Shown here piece after piece: positions 51,432 through 60,464 of a stretch of 64,000 bases of DNA. The number at the start of each line of letters is the position of its first letter. Within the stretch, counting starts at the first letter, position 1. The position numbers and the translations under genes are program-made. This stretch comes from Enterococcus mundtii (GTDB taxonomy: Bacteria > Bacillota > Bacilli > Lactobacillales > Enterococcaceae): contig NZ_AP019810.1 of NCBI RefSeq assembly GCF_013394305.1, positions 2,234,001 to 2,298,000 of the forward strand, in the 5' to 3' direction. Under the pieces are notes generated by a model. It had not been told where the DNA came from. It worked only from the letters and a program-made list of their open reading frames with translations, and made no database searches.

Positions 51432-53864
51432 ATGGCAAAGAAAAAACGTCCTGCTAAGAAGAAGAGAAAAACTAAAAAACAAAAACAGCAGCAGGAGCAA
51501 ATGATTGCGATCGGTGTTGGCTTTGCTTTTATACTATTTGCCGTCTTTGGGTTTTTGAAATTAGGCTTTTTAGGCATTTTAGTGGCGAATGGCTTTCGCA
51601 TAGTCGCTGGAAATACGTATCAGATCCTCTGTGTATTATTAGCAGTTTTAGGATTTTGGATCATGGTCAAAAATAGAGAATTCACGATGGGTAAGAGTCG
51701 TCGTTGGCTGGGAGTCGGTCTGTTTTATTTAGGTATCTTACTCTTTTTACATGCCAATCTTTTTGGAAAATTGAACAGCGGAGAACCCAATATCATTGGA
51801 ACGACTTGGGATCTACTATCGGCAGATATTCGTCAAAGCCAAATCACCACGAATGTTGGTGGCGGTATGTTAGGTGCATTTATTTATAATCTGACATTCT
51901 TTTTGATTGCTCAACCGGGAAGTTATTTCGTAGCTGTTTTATTGATTATTGGCGGAGCAGTATTATTCAGTAATGTTGAGGGTCATCAATTATTGAATGC
52001 CTTACAAGTCATGGGAGATAGATTCCAAGAACTGTTAGAAGGCGATCCAGAAAAGCAGGCACGTAAACAAGCTGCGAAAGAAGAGCGGCAAAAGCAACGA
52101 GCAGAAGCGAAGGAAGCAAAACGTCTTGCTGCGAAAGAAGCAGCCGAAGCTGCGGAAATAGAACAAAAGCGAGCCACTCGTCAAAAGAATCAGGTACAAA
52201 AGGAAACTTCTCCTATTTATGAAGAAAGTGAACCTGAACAATTAAGTTTTGTGCCGATTGACAGTTTCCAAGGAAATGTCCAACCTCCTGTTATGGAACG
52301 TCCTAAACAGGATGAGATGAGCCAAGTACAAGAGTCTTCCGAAGATGAGTTATTTGAAGATGATGGCACTGCATTAGAATTTGAGATCGAAGCAGAAGAA
52401 GAAAATCAAGCATACGAGCTACCTTCAATCGATTTATTAGACTCAGCGCAAACCGTGGATCAAAGTGATGAGTACAAGAAAATTGAAAAGAACATTGGCG
52501 TGTTAGAACAAACTTTCCAAAGTTTTGGTGTCGATGCGAAAGTCGTCAAAGCAAGTTTAGGCCCATCTGTGACGAAGTTTGAGATCCAACCAGCTGTCGG
52601 AGTAAAAGTAAGTAAAATCGTTAGTTTGACTGATGATATTGCCTTAGCTTTAGCCGCAAAAGATGTTCGTATGGAAGCACCGATCCCTGGGAAATCACTG
52701 ATTGGGATCGAAGTGCCGAATAGCAAGATCAGTATGGTTTCGTTTAGAGAGATCATCGAAGCCCAACCGGATCATCCAGACAAGCTATTAGAAGTACCTC
52801 TAGGACGAGATGTTTCGGGTCGTGTCCAAACGGCCGATTTATCGAAAATGCCTCACTTGCTCGTTGCCGGATCGACTGGTAGTGGGAAGTCAGTAGCGAT
52901 CAACGGCATCATCACAAGTATCTTGATGCGAGCAAAACCTCATGAAGTCAAACTGATGATGATCGACCCGAAAATGGTTGAGTTGAATATGTATAATGGT
53001 ATCCCGCATTTGTTGACGCCAGTTGTGACCAATCCTAGAAAAGCAGCACAAGCATTGCAAAAAGTCGTTCAGGAAATGGAAGAACGTTATGAGAAGTTTG
53101 CTGCAACTGGTGTGAGAAATATCTCTGGGTACAATGAATTTGTCCAACAAAAAAATCTAGAAAATGGAACCAAACATCCGACCTTACCATTTATCGTTGT
53201 CATTGTTGATGAATTAGCGGATCTGATGATGGTTGCAAGCAACGAAGTCGAAGATGCGATCATCCGTTTAGCGCAAATGGCTCGTGCCGCAGGTATCCAT
53301 ATGATCTTAGCAACACAACGCCCAAGTGTGGATGTTATCACCGGAATTATCAAAGCCAATGTGCCTTCACGAATGGCGTTTGCTGTTTCCAGCGGAACAG
53401 ACTCACGAACGATCATTGATTCTAATGGGGCGGAAAAGCTCTTAGGACGAGGGGATATGCTCTTCTTACCAATGGGTGAGAACAAACCGATCCGTGTCCA
53501 AGGGGCATTCATTTCCGATCATGAAGTCGAACGGGTGGTTAACTTTGTCACCGATCAACAAGAAGCCAATTACGAAGAAAAAATGATGCCAACGGATGAA
53601 GTTGAATCAGCTGGTTCAGCTGAACAACCTCAAGATGAACTATTTGAAGAGGCAAAAGCATTAGTTATCGAAATGCAAACCGCTAGTATTTCTCTGTTGC
53701 AACGTCGTTTTAGAATCGGCTACAATCGGGCAGCTCGTTTAGTCGATGAATTAGAAGCTCACGGCGTCGTAGGCCCTTCAGAAGGCAGTAAGCCTCGAAA
53801 AGTTTTTATTGAGCAAGTGGAAGAGTCAATGGATCAATCATCATCTGAAAATCAGGACATATAA
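51432..53864 (+). CDS. ftsK: DNA translocase FtsK/SpoIIIE
   Basis: Septal DNA pump of 810 residues that clears chromosomal DNA from the division site. A very basic N-terminus (about 1-22) is followed by four helices (about 23-180), a charged Lys/Glu/Ala linker to about 340, and the RecA-like motor with Walker A G-S-T-G-S-G-K-S near 479-486 and Walker B I-V-V-I-V-D-E-L-A-D near 588-597. The C-terminal gamma domain (L-Q-R-R-F-R-I-G-Y-N-R-A-A-R near 753-766) binds KOPS-like sequences. Length is normal for Firmicutes. Confidence 0.95.
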   Translation: MAKKKRPAKKKRKTKKQKQQQEQMIAIGVGFAFILFAVFGFLKLGFLGILVANGFRIVAGNTYQILCVLLAVLGFWIMVKNREFTMGKSRRWLGVGLFYLGILLFLHANLFGKLNSGEPNIIGTTWDLLSADIRQSQITTNVGGGMLGAFIYNLTFFLIAQPGSYFVAVLLIIGGAVLFSNVEGHQLLNALQVMGDRFQELLEGDPEKQARKQAAKEERQKQRAEAKEAKRLAAKEAAEAAEIEQKRATRQKNQVQKETSPIYEESEPEQLSFVPIDSFQGNVQPPVMERPKQDEMSQVQESSEDELFEDDGTALEFEIEAEEENQAYELPSIDLLDSAQTVDQSDEYKKIEKNIGVLEQTFQSFGVDAKVVKASLGPSVTKFEIQPAVGVKVSKIVSLTDDIALALAAKDVRMEAPIPGKSLIGIEVPNSKISMVSFREIIEAQPDHPDKLLEVPLGRDVSGRVQTADLSKMPHLLVAGSTGSGKSVAINGIITSILMRAKPHEVKLMMIDPKMVELNMYNGIPHLLTPVVTNPRKAAQALQKVVQEMEERYEKFAATGVRNISGYNEFVQQKNLENGTKHPTLPFIVVIVDELADLMMVASNEVEDAIIRLAQMARAAGIHMILATQRPSVDVITGIIKANVPSRMAFAVSSGTDSRTIIDSNGAEKLLGRGDMLFLPMGENKPIRVQGAFISDHEVERVVNFVTDQQEANYEEKMMPTDEVESAGSAEQPQDELFEEAKALVIEMQTASISLLQRRFRIGYNRAARLVDELEAHGVVGPSEGSKPRKVFIEQVEESMDQSSSENQDI

Positions 53865-54049
53865 AATGAAAGCAAGAAATCTTTTCTTATCGAATTGATT
53901 TTTTGCTTTTATTTTGCGTTTAGTCCATAAAAATATTTTTTGTGAAAAAAAACAGGTAGTAACAACACGACTATTATAAAATCATTCATGTTAAAAAATG
54001 ATAAGCGTAAAGTCACAATAGTTTTTTTAGATGAAAGGAGATTCACTGA

Positions 54050-54754
54050 ATGAACGATGAGACAATGAAAAAGATTGATCAAGTAACGAATGAAGTTTCC
54101 GAAAAAATCACGAATGAACAATTAACAGAAACAAGGGATGAAGCGACTGGAAAACCAGTCAACGAACAACCTAAAGAACGAGCCAAAGAACCAATCGAAG
54201 AACCAGTCAAAGAACTGGATGCGGATGCCGGTGTAGATGCAACCGAAGAACCAATCGAAAAACCGATCGAAGAACCGATCGAAGAACCGATACAACCAAC
54301 GAGTCACACAAAAAAAGCAACGCGTGATGAACCCCGAGTCGGCTTGGCAAATTCTGAGTTTCAAAGGGGCAATCAGGAAGTACCGGAAGAAATCAAAAAA
54401 TGGAATTGGGGCGCCTTCTCTCTTAACATCATCTGGGGAATTGGGAACAAAACGTATCTTCCATTACTGTGTCTGATTCCACTATTCAATTTTGTTTGGG
54501 TGTTTATTTGCGGATTCAAAGGCAATGAAGGGGCATGGAGAGATGGAAACTATACGGATGTTGAAACATTCAAACAAGTCCAAAAAACTTGGAGTAGAGC
54601 TGGCATAGCGATGTTTATTATTCAAATTGTGATTATCCTCTTATATCTTGTTTTCGTCGTATTCATTCTTTCTAGCTTATGGTATATTCGTGATTCTTTT
54701 ATCCGGGATTCTTATAACTATGATCCTTACATTTATGATGGTTATTACTACTAG
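54050..54754 (+). CDS. Membrane protein with acidic proline-rich repeats, unknown
   Basis: A 234-residue protein. The N-terminal ~110 residues are hydrophilic, with tandem E-P-I/V-E/K repeats (E-P-I-E-E-P, E-P-I-E-K-P and others near 47-82). The second half has the membrane-family pattern N-W-G-A-F-S-L-N-I-I-W-G, I-P-L-F-N-F-V-W, G-F-K-G-N-E-G-A-W-R and helices near 130-160 and 180-207. The Tyr/Asp-rich end (Y-D-P-Y-I-Y-D-G-Y-Y-Y) is unusual. Probably cotranscribed with the next gene, 15 bases later. Function unknown. Confidence 0.78.
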   Translation: MNDETMKKIDQVTNEVSEKITNEQLTETRDEATGKPVNEQPKERAKEPIEEPVKELDADAGVDATEEPIEKPIEEPIEEPIQPTSHTKKATRDEPRVGLANSEFQRGNQEVPEEIKKWNWGAFSLNIIWGIGNKTYLPLLCLIPLFNFVWVFICGFKGNEGAWRDGNYTDVETFKQVQKTWSRAGIAMFIIQIVIILLYLVFVVFILSSLWYIRDSFIRDSYNYDPYIYDGYYY

Positions 54755-54769
54755 AAAGGAGAAAACAAT

Positions 54770-55183
54770 ATGCATCAAAAAATGATCAAAACTATTTTTA
54801 TATTGAATATCGTTCAAACAGTGATTTATCTTTTTGGTTTCTTTAACCGAGTAGCAGAGCAGTCAGGTCTGGTTCCTCTCGTCTATGTGACACGTCTATG
54901 GGGGAATTTTTATGGAATTATTTTTTGGTCGATCCTAAGTATGATTTGCGTGATCGGCTTCACTTTGAGCTTATATTTATTGCTTTCAAAAGCAGTAGAT
55001 TCTAAAAAAACAGTCGGGTTGATCATTTCTGCTATTGGTTATGGTTCCCCACTACTATTCAGTTTTTTCTTGATCATTCCAGCAACCTTGTTGATTTTAG
55101 GGCTTATCTTTATTAAATGGATGATTATAGATCCAGAAAAATCAGTAGAAGAATACGATGAGTGGCATGATACCCATGCATGA
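54770..55183 (+). CDS. Four-helix membrane protein, unknown
   Basis: A 137-residue protein with helices near 6-24, 45-75, 83-100 and 98-118 and an acidic C-terminal tail (D-P-E-K-S-V-E-E-Y-D-E-W-H-D). AAAGGAG ribosome site. Paired with the preceding membrane protein; no family recognised. Confidence 0.75.
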   Translation: MHQKMIKTIFILNIVQTVIYLFGFFNRVAEQSGLVPLVYVTRLWGNFYGIIFWSILSMICVIGFTLSLYLLLSKAVDSKKTVGLIISAIGYGSPLLFSFFLIIPATLLILGLIFIKWMIIDPEKSVEEYDEWHDTHA

Positions 55184-55303
55184 CCTAAATAAGATTTAGT
55201 ACAAGTTTTTAACGATTATTTAGTTTCTTTTGTGAACTATTGCATTAATAAAGGGAATCAGTTATAGTATGTAGCGATACTTTGAAAAAAAGAGGGAATA
55301 ATC

Positions 55304-56377
55304 GTGGAAAAACAATCCATTTATGGTTTAACAAATAAAGAATTGACTGCTTGGTTTTTAGAACATGGTGAAAAGAAATTCCGTGCCTCACAAGTATGGG
55401 AATGGCTCTATCAAAAGCGTGTCACAAGCTTTGAAGAAATGACGAATCTTTCAAAAAGTTTGATTGAAAAACTATCAGAAAATTTTGAGATCAATCCATT
55501 GAAACAAGTGATCGTGCAAGAGGCAAGTGATGGGACAGTCAAATACTTGTTTGAGTTGCCAGATAAAAATATGATCGAAACGGTGTTGATGAGACAAGAA
55601 TATGGCTTATCTGTGTGTGTAACTACACAAGTCGGATGTAATATTGGCTGTACTTTTTGTGCCAGTGGTTTATTAACGAAAAACCGAGACTTAACTGCGG
55701 GTGAGATCGTGGCTCAGATCATGATGGTCCAACATTACTTTGATGAACGTCAATTGGGGGAACGTGTATCCCATGTCGTGGTGATGGGGATCGGTGAACC
55801 GTTCGACAATTATGACAATGTCATGGATTTCTTGCATATCATCAATGATGCCAAAGGTTTAGCAATCGGTGCTCGTCACATCACAGTGTCAACTAGTGGG
55901 TTGGCAAATAAAATCAAAGAGTTTGCTGAAAATGGATTACAAGTCAACTTAGCAATTTCATTACATGCACCAAATAATGAAGTCCGTACGTCCATGATGC
56001 GCATTAATCGCCGTTTTCCAATCGAAAAATTGATGGAAGCAGTGGATGAGTACTTGGAGAAAACTAATCGCCGGATCACGTTTGAGTACATCATGCTGAA
56101 TCAAGTAAATGATCGGCCAGAACATGCGCAACAACTTGCTGATCTGTTGAAAGACAAGAAAAAATTAACTTATGTCAATTTGATTCCTTACAACCCAGTA
56201 AGTGAACATGATCAATATTCAAGAAGTCCAAAAGCGGATGTATTGAAATTTTATGATGTGTTGAAAAAGAACGGCATCAATTGTGTGATTCGCAAAGAGC
56301 ATGGGACAGATATTGATGCAGCTTGTGGGCAATTGCGTAGCAAACAAATGAAAAAAGAAAAAACTGTAGCAAAATAA
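55304..56377 (+). CDS. rlmN: 23S rRNA/tRNA adenosine-C2 methyltransferase RlmN
   Basis: Radical-SAM enzyme that methylates C2 of A2503 in 23S rRNA and A37 of some tRNAs. It is 357 residues with a GTG start. Radical SAM Cys motif [10 protein letters not shown] near 110-119, catalytic Cys pair partner in D-I-D-A-A-C-G-Q near 342 and the G-I-G-E-P-F-D-N-Y near 162-170. Loss of RlmN is known to raise linezolid resistance slightly in cocci. It lies 85 bases before the aac(6')-I gene. Confidence 0.95.
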   Translation: MEKQSIYGLTNKELTAWFLEHGEKKFRASQVWEWLYQKRVTSFEEMTNLSKSLIEKLSENFEINPLKQVIVQEASDGTVKYLFELPDKNMIETVLMRQEYGLSVCVTTQVGCNIGCTFCASGLLTKNRDLTAGEIVAQIMMVQHYFDERQLGERVSHVVVMGIGEPFDNYDNVMDFLHIINDAKGLAIGARHITVSTSGLANKIKEFAENGLQVNLAISLHAPNNEVRTSMMRINRRFPIEKLMEAVDEYLEKTNRRITFEYIMLNQVNDRPEHAQQLADLLKDKKKLTYVNLIPYNPVSEHDQYSRSPKADVLKFYDVLKKNGINCVIRKEHGTDIDAACGQLRSKQMKKEKTVAK

Positions 56378-56462
56378 ATATTCTTAAAGTTAAGTTTTCT
56401 TTCCTTCTCTTTTTCCCGTTTGGCTGATAGAATAGGCTGAAATTGGAATGGAGGGGAATAGG

Positions 56463-57005
56463 ATGATCATCAGTGAATTTGATCGTAGAAATATCGGTTT
56501 GAAGGATCAGCTAGCTGACCTTTTGCGATTGACTTGGCCGAAGGATTACGGTGAACAACCAATGAAAGAAGTCGAGCAACTGCTGGCGATGGATCGAATC
56601 GCTGTCTCAGCGGTGGAACAAGATCGTTTGGTTGGTTTTATCGGTGCGATTCCGCAGTATGGAATGACTGGTTGGGAAATTCACCCTCTAGTAGTAGAAA
56701 CTTCTTATCGAAAGCAGTATATCGGTAGCCGCTTAGTTGCTTATGTGGAGAAAGAAATCGCTTCTAAAGGTGGTGTGATGGTTTATTTAGGAACAGATGA
56801 TACGGATGGGGACACGAGTCTTAGTCATACGGATCTTTTTGATCATCCGTTAGATAAACTGAAATCAATCGAAACTTTCAACAAGCATCCTTATACATTT
56901 TATGAAAAAATGGGCTATCAAGTCGTTGGAGCGATTCCTGATGCAAATGGGCTCAATCAACCAGATATCATTCTGGCAAAACGACTTGGAGAAATAAATC
57001 AATGA
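56463..57005 (+). CDS. Chromosomal AAC(6')-Ii-type aminoglycoside N-acetyltransferase
   Basis: GNAT acetyltransferase of 180 residues that matches the intrinsic AAC(6')-I group of the E. faecium lineage: start M-I-I-S-E-F-D-R, L-L-R-L-T-W-P near 23-29, V-G-F-I-G-A-I-P-Q-Y-G near 60-70, L-V-V-E-T-S-Y-R-K near 79-87 and Y-L-G-T-D-D near 107-112. These enzymes acetylate the 6' amine of tobramycin and kanamycin and account for species-wide low-level resistance. It is not identical to E. faecium AAC(6')-Ii as I recall it, which points to a sister species. GGAGGGG site favours ATG 56463 over 56448. Confidence 0.9.
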   Translation: MIISEFDRRNIGLKDQLADLLRLTWPKDYGEQPMKEVEQLLAMDRIAVSAVEQDRLVGFIGAIPQYGMTGWEIHPLVVETSYRKQYIGSRLVAYVEKEIASKGGVMVYLGTDDTDGDTSLSHTDLFDHPLDKLKSIETFNKHPYTFYEKMGYQVVGAIPDANGLNQPDIILAKRLGEINQ

Positions 57006-57045
57006 ATGAAGCACCAAAATGATTTTTTAAAATCGAATAAAACAT

Positions 57046-57077
57046 GCGAGCCTCCCCTAGTGTGGAGGCTCTTTTTT
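57046..57077 (+). terminator. Terminator after aac(6')-I
   Basis: GAGCCTCC, eight-base loop, GGAGGCTC and a T-run (57072-57077). Confidence 0.9.
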
Positions 57078-57337
57078 GTAGCAAAAACCGAACATTCATA
57101 TCAAACGTTCTTATAACGACCATTTTTTTATGATTATTTTATTCGAAAGAGGATTAGATAAAAATCCTTGATTTATCTCATTTTTTCAGAAAAAAATAAT
57201 AAAACGTTCATGGAAAAGTCATTATTTTTTAGAAAAAGCGAAAAAAACTGTTGCAATTTTAATAATTATTCATTAAACTCATAAACAACTCAGAAAATAC
57301 TAATTATTCTGAAAATTTCGATAAAGGGGTACGGAAG
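57078..57337 (+). promoter_or_regulatory. Leader region of oppA
   Basis: 260 AT-rich bases with several A/T runs. No clear sigma-A pair stands out, although AATAATTATTCATT near 57260-57274 is promoter-like. GGGG ribosome site before oppA. Confidence 0.35.
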
Positions 57338-59005
57338 ATGAAAAAGAATTTAACTTTTGGTGTTGTGGCCTTATGTGGGCTTGTACTTGCTGGTTGTTAT
57401 GGTGGCAGCAGTGCAGATACAAGTGGTAGTGGTTCTTCAAGCAGTGGATCAGCAGATGGAGGAGGCGTCTTCAACTTAGTAGTACCTCAAGAAATGCCGT
57501 CAGCCGACCTATCGGTTGCAACAGATACAATCAGTTTTACTGCACTAAATAATGTGTATGAAGGAATCTATCGTTTAGATGAAGATAGTAAACCTCAACC
57601 AGCCGGTGCAAGTGAATTGGCTGAAGTTAGTGAAGATGGATTGACTTATAAAGTCAAATTGCGTGAAGACGCAAAATGGTCAAATGGGGAGCCTGTCACT
57701 GCAGCTGATTATGTTTACGGTTGGCAACGTACGGTAGATCCAGCGACGGCATCAGAATATGCGTATCTTTTTGCACCAGTTGAAAATGCTGAAGCAATCA
57801 CAGCAGGCGACAAAGACAAATCAGAATTAGGCATCAAAGCAGTTGGCGATTATGAATTGGAAATCAAATTAGCCAAACAAACACCATACTTCCAATACTT
57901 ACTTGCTTTCCCTTCATTCTTCCCACAAAGTCAAGCAGTGGTTGAAGAACATGGAGATGCGTACGCATCATCAAGTGACAACGCAGTATACAACGGACCA
58001 TTTACTTTAGCTGATTTTGATGGACCAGGTACTGATACAGAATGGACGTACAAGAAAAACGAAGAGTACTGGGATAAAGATGCAGTTAAATTATCAGAAA
58101 TAAAAGTCAGTGTTGTAAAAGAATCTTCTACTGCATTGAATCTATTCAAAGATGGACAAGCAGATGATGTCATCTTATCAGGTGAGTTAGCACAACAAAA
58201 TGCGAATGATCCAGCTTATACGTCAGTTAAAGAAGCACGTACAAGTTATATCGAGTTCAATCAAAGAGAAGATGATTCACCATTCAAAAATGTGAACTTA
58301 AGAAAAGCCATTTCTTATTCAATCAACCGTGAAGCATTAGTGAAACAAGTCATGGGTGATGGTTCAGTTGTTTCAACAGGCTTGATTCCTGCTGACATGA
58401 CTAAGAATCCTGAAACAAATGAAGATTTTGCAGCAGAAGCCGGCGAATTAGTATCATATGATCAAGACAAAGCAAAAGAATATTGGGAAAAAGCGAAGAG
58501 TGAATTAGGAATCGACTCATTAGAATTTGAATTGATGGCATCAGATGATGACTCAACGAAAAAAGTGATCGAATATATCCAAAACTCTATCCAAGAAAAC
58601 CTTGACGGTGTGAAAGTAAAACCTACACCAGTACCATTCTCTGTTCGTTTGGATCGTTCATCATCTGGTGATTTCGATACAGTATTAGGTGGCTGGGGCG
58701 CAGACTATGCTGACCCAAGTAGCTTTACTGACTTATTTGTAACAGGCAATTCTTACAACCGTGGACAATGGTCAAATGCGGACTATGACAAAGCCGTTGA
58801 AGCATCTGCTTCTAAAGATGCTGGTGACGAACAAGCGCGTTGGGCTGACTTACAAGAAGCGAATAAAATCATCGCTGAAGATATGGGTGTCGCACCAGTT
58901 TATCAAAAAGCTGAAGGTCATTTAGTTAATCCAAAAGTCAAAGGTATCGTTCATCATGCTGCTGGCGCATCATGGGATTACAAATGGACATATATTGAAG
59001 AATAA
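57338..59005 (+). CDS. oppA: Oligopeptide-binding lipoprotein OppA
   Basis: SBP family 5 peptide receptor of 555 residues. Lipobox L-A-G-C near 17-20, then a Gly/Ser-rich linker, then the family motifs D-S-K-P-Q-P-A-G-A near 84 and V-K-L-R-E-D-A-K-W-S-N-G-E-P near 105-118. It delivers peptides (in enterococci also pheromone-type peptides for some members) to OppBCDF. The gene is followed by a hairpin and then a small reverse-strand gene before oppB. Confidence 0.94.
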   Translation: MKKNLTFGVVALCGLVLAGCYGGSSADTSGSGSSSSGSADGGGVFNLVVPQEMPSADLSVATDTISFTALNNVYEGIYRLDEDSKPQPAGASELAEVSEDGLTYKVKLREDAKWSNGEPVTAADYVYGWQRTVDPATASEYAYLFAPVENAEAITAGDKDKSELGIKAVGDYELEIKLAKQTPYFQYLLAFPSFFPQSQAVVEEHGDAYASSSDNAVYNGPFTLADFDGPGTDTEWTYKKNEEYWDKDAVKLSEIKVSVVKESSTALNLFKDGQADDVILSGELAQQNANDPAYTSVKEARTSYIEFNQREDDSPFKNVNLRKAISYSINREALVKQVMGDGSVVSTGLIPADMTKNPETNEDFAAEAGELVSYDQDKAKEYWEKAKSELGIDSLEFELMASDDDSTKKVIEYIQNSIQENLDGVKVKPTPVPFSVRLDRSSSGDFDTVLGGWGADYADPSSFTDLFVTGNSYNRGQWSNADYDKAVEASASKDAGDEQARWADLQEANKIIAEDMGVAPVYQKAEGHLVNPKVKGIVHHAAGASWDYKWTYIEE

Positions 59006-59025
59006 ACTGTCCTAAAAAGAAAAAA

Positions 59026-59067
59026 GAGTGTCTGGGATGTATTACAAATCCCAGACCTCTCAATTTT
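59026..59067 (+). terminator. Partial terminator after oppA
   Basis: GTCTGGGAT, nine-base loop, ATCCCAGAC, then a modest T-rich tail. It may reduce rather than stop transcription into the rest of the operon. Confidence 0.65.
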
Positions 59068-59097
59068 CTGATCCTAGTTATTCTTTTGGCCGTTCAT

Positions 59098-59442
59098 TTA
59101 GACAAGTGAGATGAGCGCAAAGACAATCGAAAACACAAGCAAAATTCCAGCGATGATCAGCCAAAAGGTATACATACCGTAGCTGACCGAAGATAGGGAA
59201 GTAAATTCTGGTTTTTCCTTCCGGTTTCTCGTTCGTGCTAAGTGAAACGAACGTTGAAAGTGATCAAAGAAACCTGAGGAGAACACCCATAAAAATCCGC
59301 CGATAATCAAAAACGGCAACGCACATAAAAATAAATCATTGGATAATTGAAGAAGGGTCAACTGATCAGTCAAAGCATTTTTAAGTAACACGAGGACGAT
59401 CACTAAACCGGCAAACAAATAAGGACGATATTTTTTTTTCAT
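59098..59442 (-). CDS. DUF3899-like membrane protein
   Basis: A 114-residue protein with three helices (about 8-22, 32-55 and 88-112) and the F-F-D-H-F-Q-R-S-F segment near 58-66 typical of DUF3899. Lys-rich start and a good reverse-strand ribosome site (AAAGGAG). It sits opposite to and between oppA and oppB, so oppBCDF needs its own promoter or read-through. Function unknown. Confidence 0.8.
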   Translation of the reverse strand: MKKKYRPYLFAGLVIVLVLLKNALTDQLTLLQLSNDLFLCALPFLIIGGFLWVFSSGFFDHFQRSFHLARTRNRKEKPEFTSLSSVSYGMYTFWLIIAGILLVFSIVFALISLV

Positions 59443-59522
59443 TTTTTTGCTCCTTTATCATTGGTTCATTAAATAATGTAGCGAAACATTGATCAGAAGT
59501 CAAAAGCTAGGGGGAAACATTC

Positions 59523-60464
59523 GTGAATAGTTATATAAAATATGTATTAAAACGTGTCTTCTTTATGGTCATCACACTTTGGTTGATTGCAACCATCACA
59601 TTCTTTTTGATGCAATTATTGCCTGGTACACCTTACACAAACCAGGAACGTTTAAGTCCTGAAACAATTGAGATGTTGAACAAACAAGTTGGTTTGGATA
59701 AACCAGTCATCGTTCAATATGGGATCTATCTTTCTAATTTGCTCCAAGGAGATTTTGGTATCTCTTTCCAATTCAAAAACCAACCAGTTGCTAACTTATT
59801 AGCAGGACGAGTAGGACCTTCATTACAGCTTGGTCTACAAGCAATCATTTTCGGAACTTTCTTTGGAACGATCCTAGGAACAATCTCAGCAATGAAACAA
59901 AATACATGGGTCGATACGTCTTCTACATTAGTCGCGATCTTAGGACGTTCTATCCCTAACTTTGTTTTTGCTGTATTGTTACAATACATTTTTGCCATCC
60001 AATTTCGTGTATTACCGATCGCAAAATGGGATGGGTTCATGTATACGATCTTACCAACGATTGCACTAGCCATGTCGCCATTAGCCGACTCTGCCAGATT
60101 CATCCGAACAGAAATGGTCGAAGTCTTGCATAGTGATTATGTTGAATTGGCTCGAGCAAAAGGCTTGAGTCGTTGGGAAATTGCCTTCAAACATGGTCTA
60201 CGTAATAGTTTGATCCCGTTGATGACCTTGTTAGGCCCATTAGCAGTCGCTTTGATGACTGGTTCATTAGTTGTTGAAAATATCTTTGCTATTCCGGGGA
60301 TCGGTGAGCAATTCGTTAAGTCGATCACAACAAATGACTATCCAACGATCATGGCTGTCACGATCTTGTATTCATTTATGTTGATCTTAGTTATTTTAGT
60401 CGTGGATCTATTGTACGGACTAGTTGATCCGAGAATCCGAGTTTCTGAAGGGAGTCGAAGCTAG
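59523..60464 (+). CDS. oppB: Oligopeptide ABC transporter permease OppB
   Basis: Membrane permease of 313 residues, GTG start. Six helices, N-terminal T-F-F-L-M-Q-L-L-P-G-T-P-Y near 26-38 and the EAA loop R-A-K-G-L-S-R-W near 211-218. First of the oppBCDF group, immediately followed by oppC. Confidence 0.94.
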   Translation: MNSYIKYVLKRVFFMVITLWLIATITFFLMQLLPGTPYTNQERLSPETIEMLNKQVGLDKPVIVQYGIYLSNLLQGDFGISFQFKNQPVANLLAGRVGPSLQLGLQAIIFGTFFGTILGTISAMKQNTWVDTSSTLVAILGRSIPNFVFAVLLQYIFAIQFRVLPIAKWDGFMYTILPTIALAMSPLADSARFIRTEMVEVLHSDYVELARAKGLSRWEIAFKHGLRNSLIPLMTLLGPLAVALMTGSLVVENIFAIPGIGEQFVKSITTNDYPTIMAVTILYSFMLILVILVVDLLYGLVDPRIRVSEGSRS

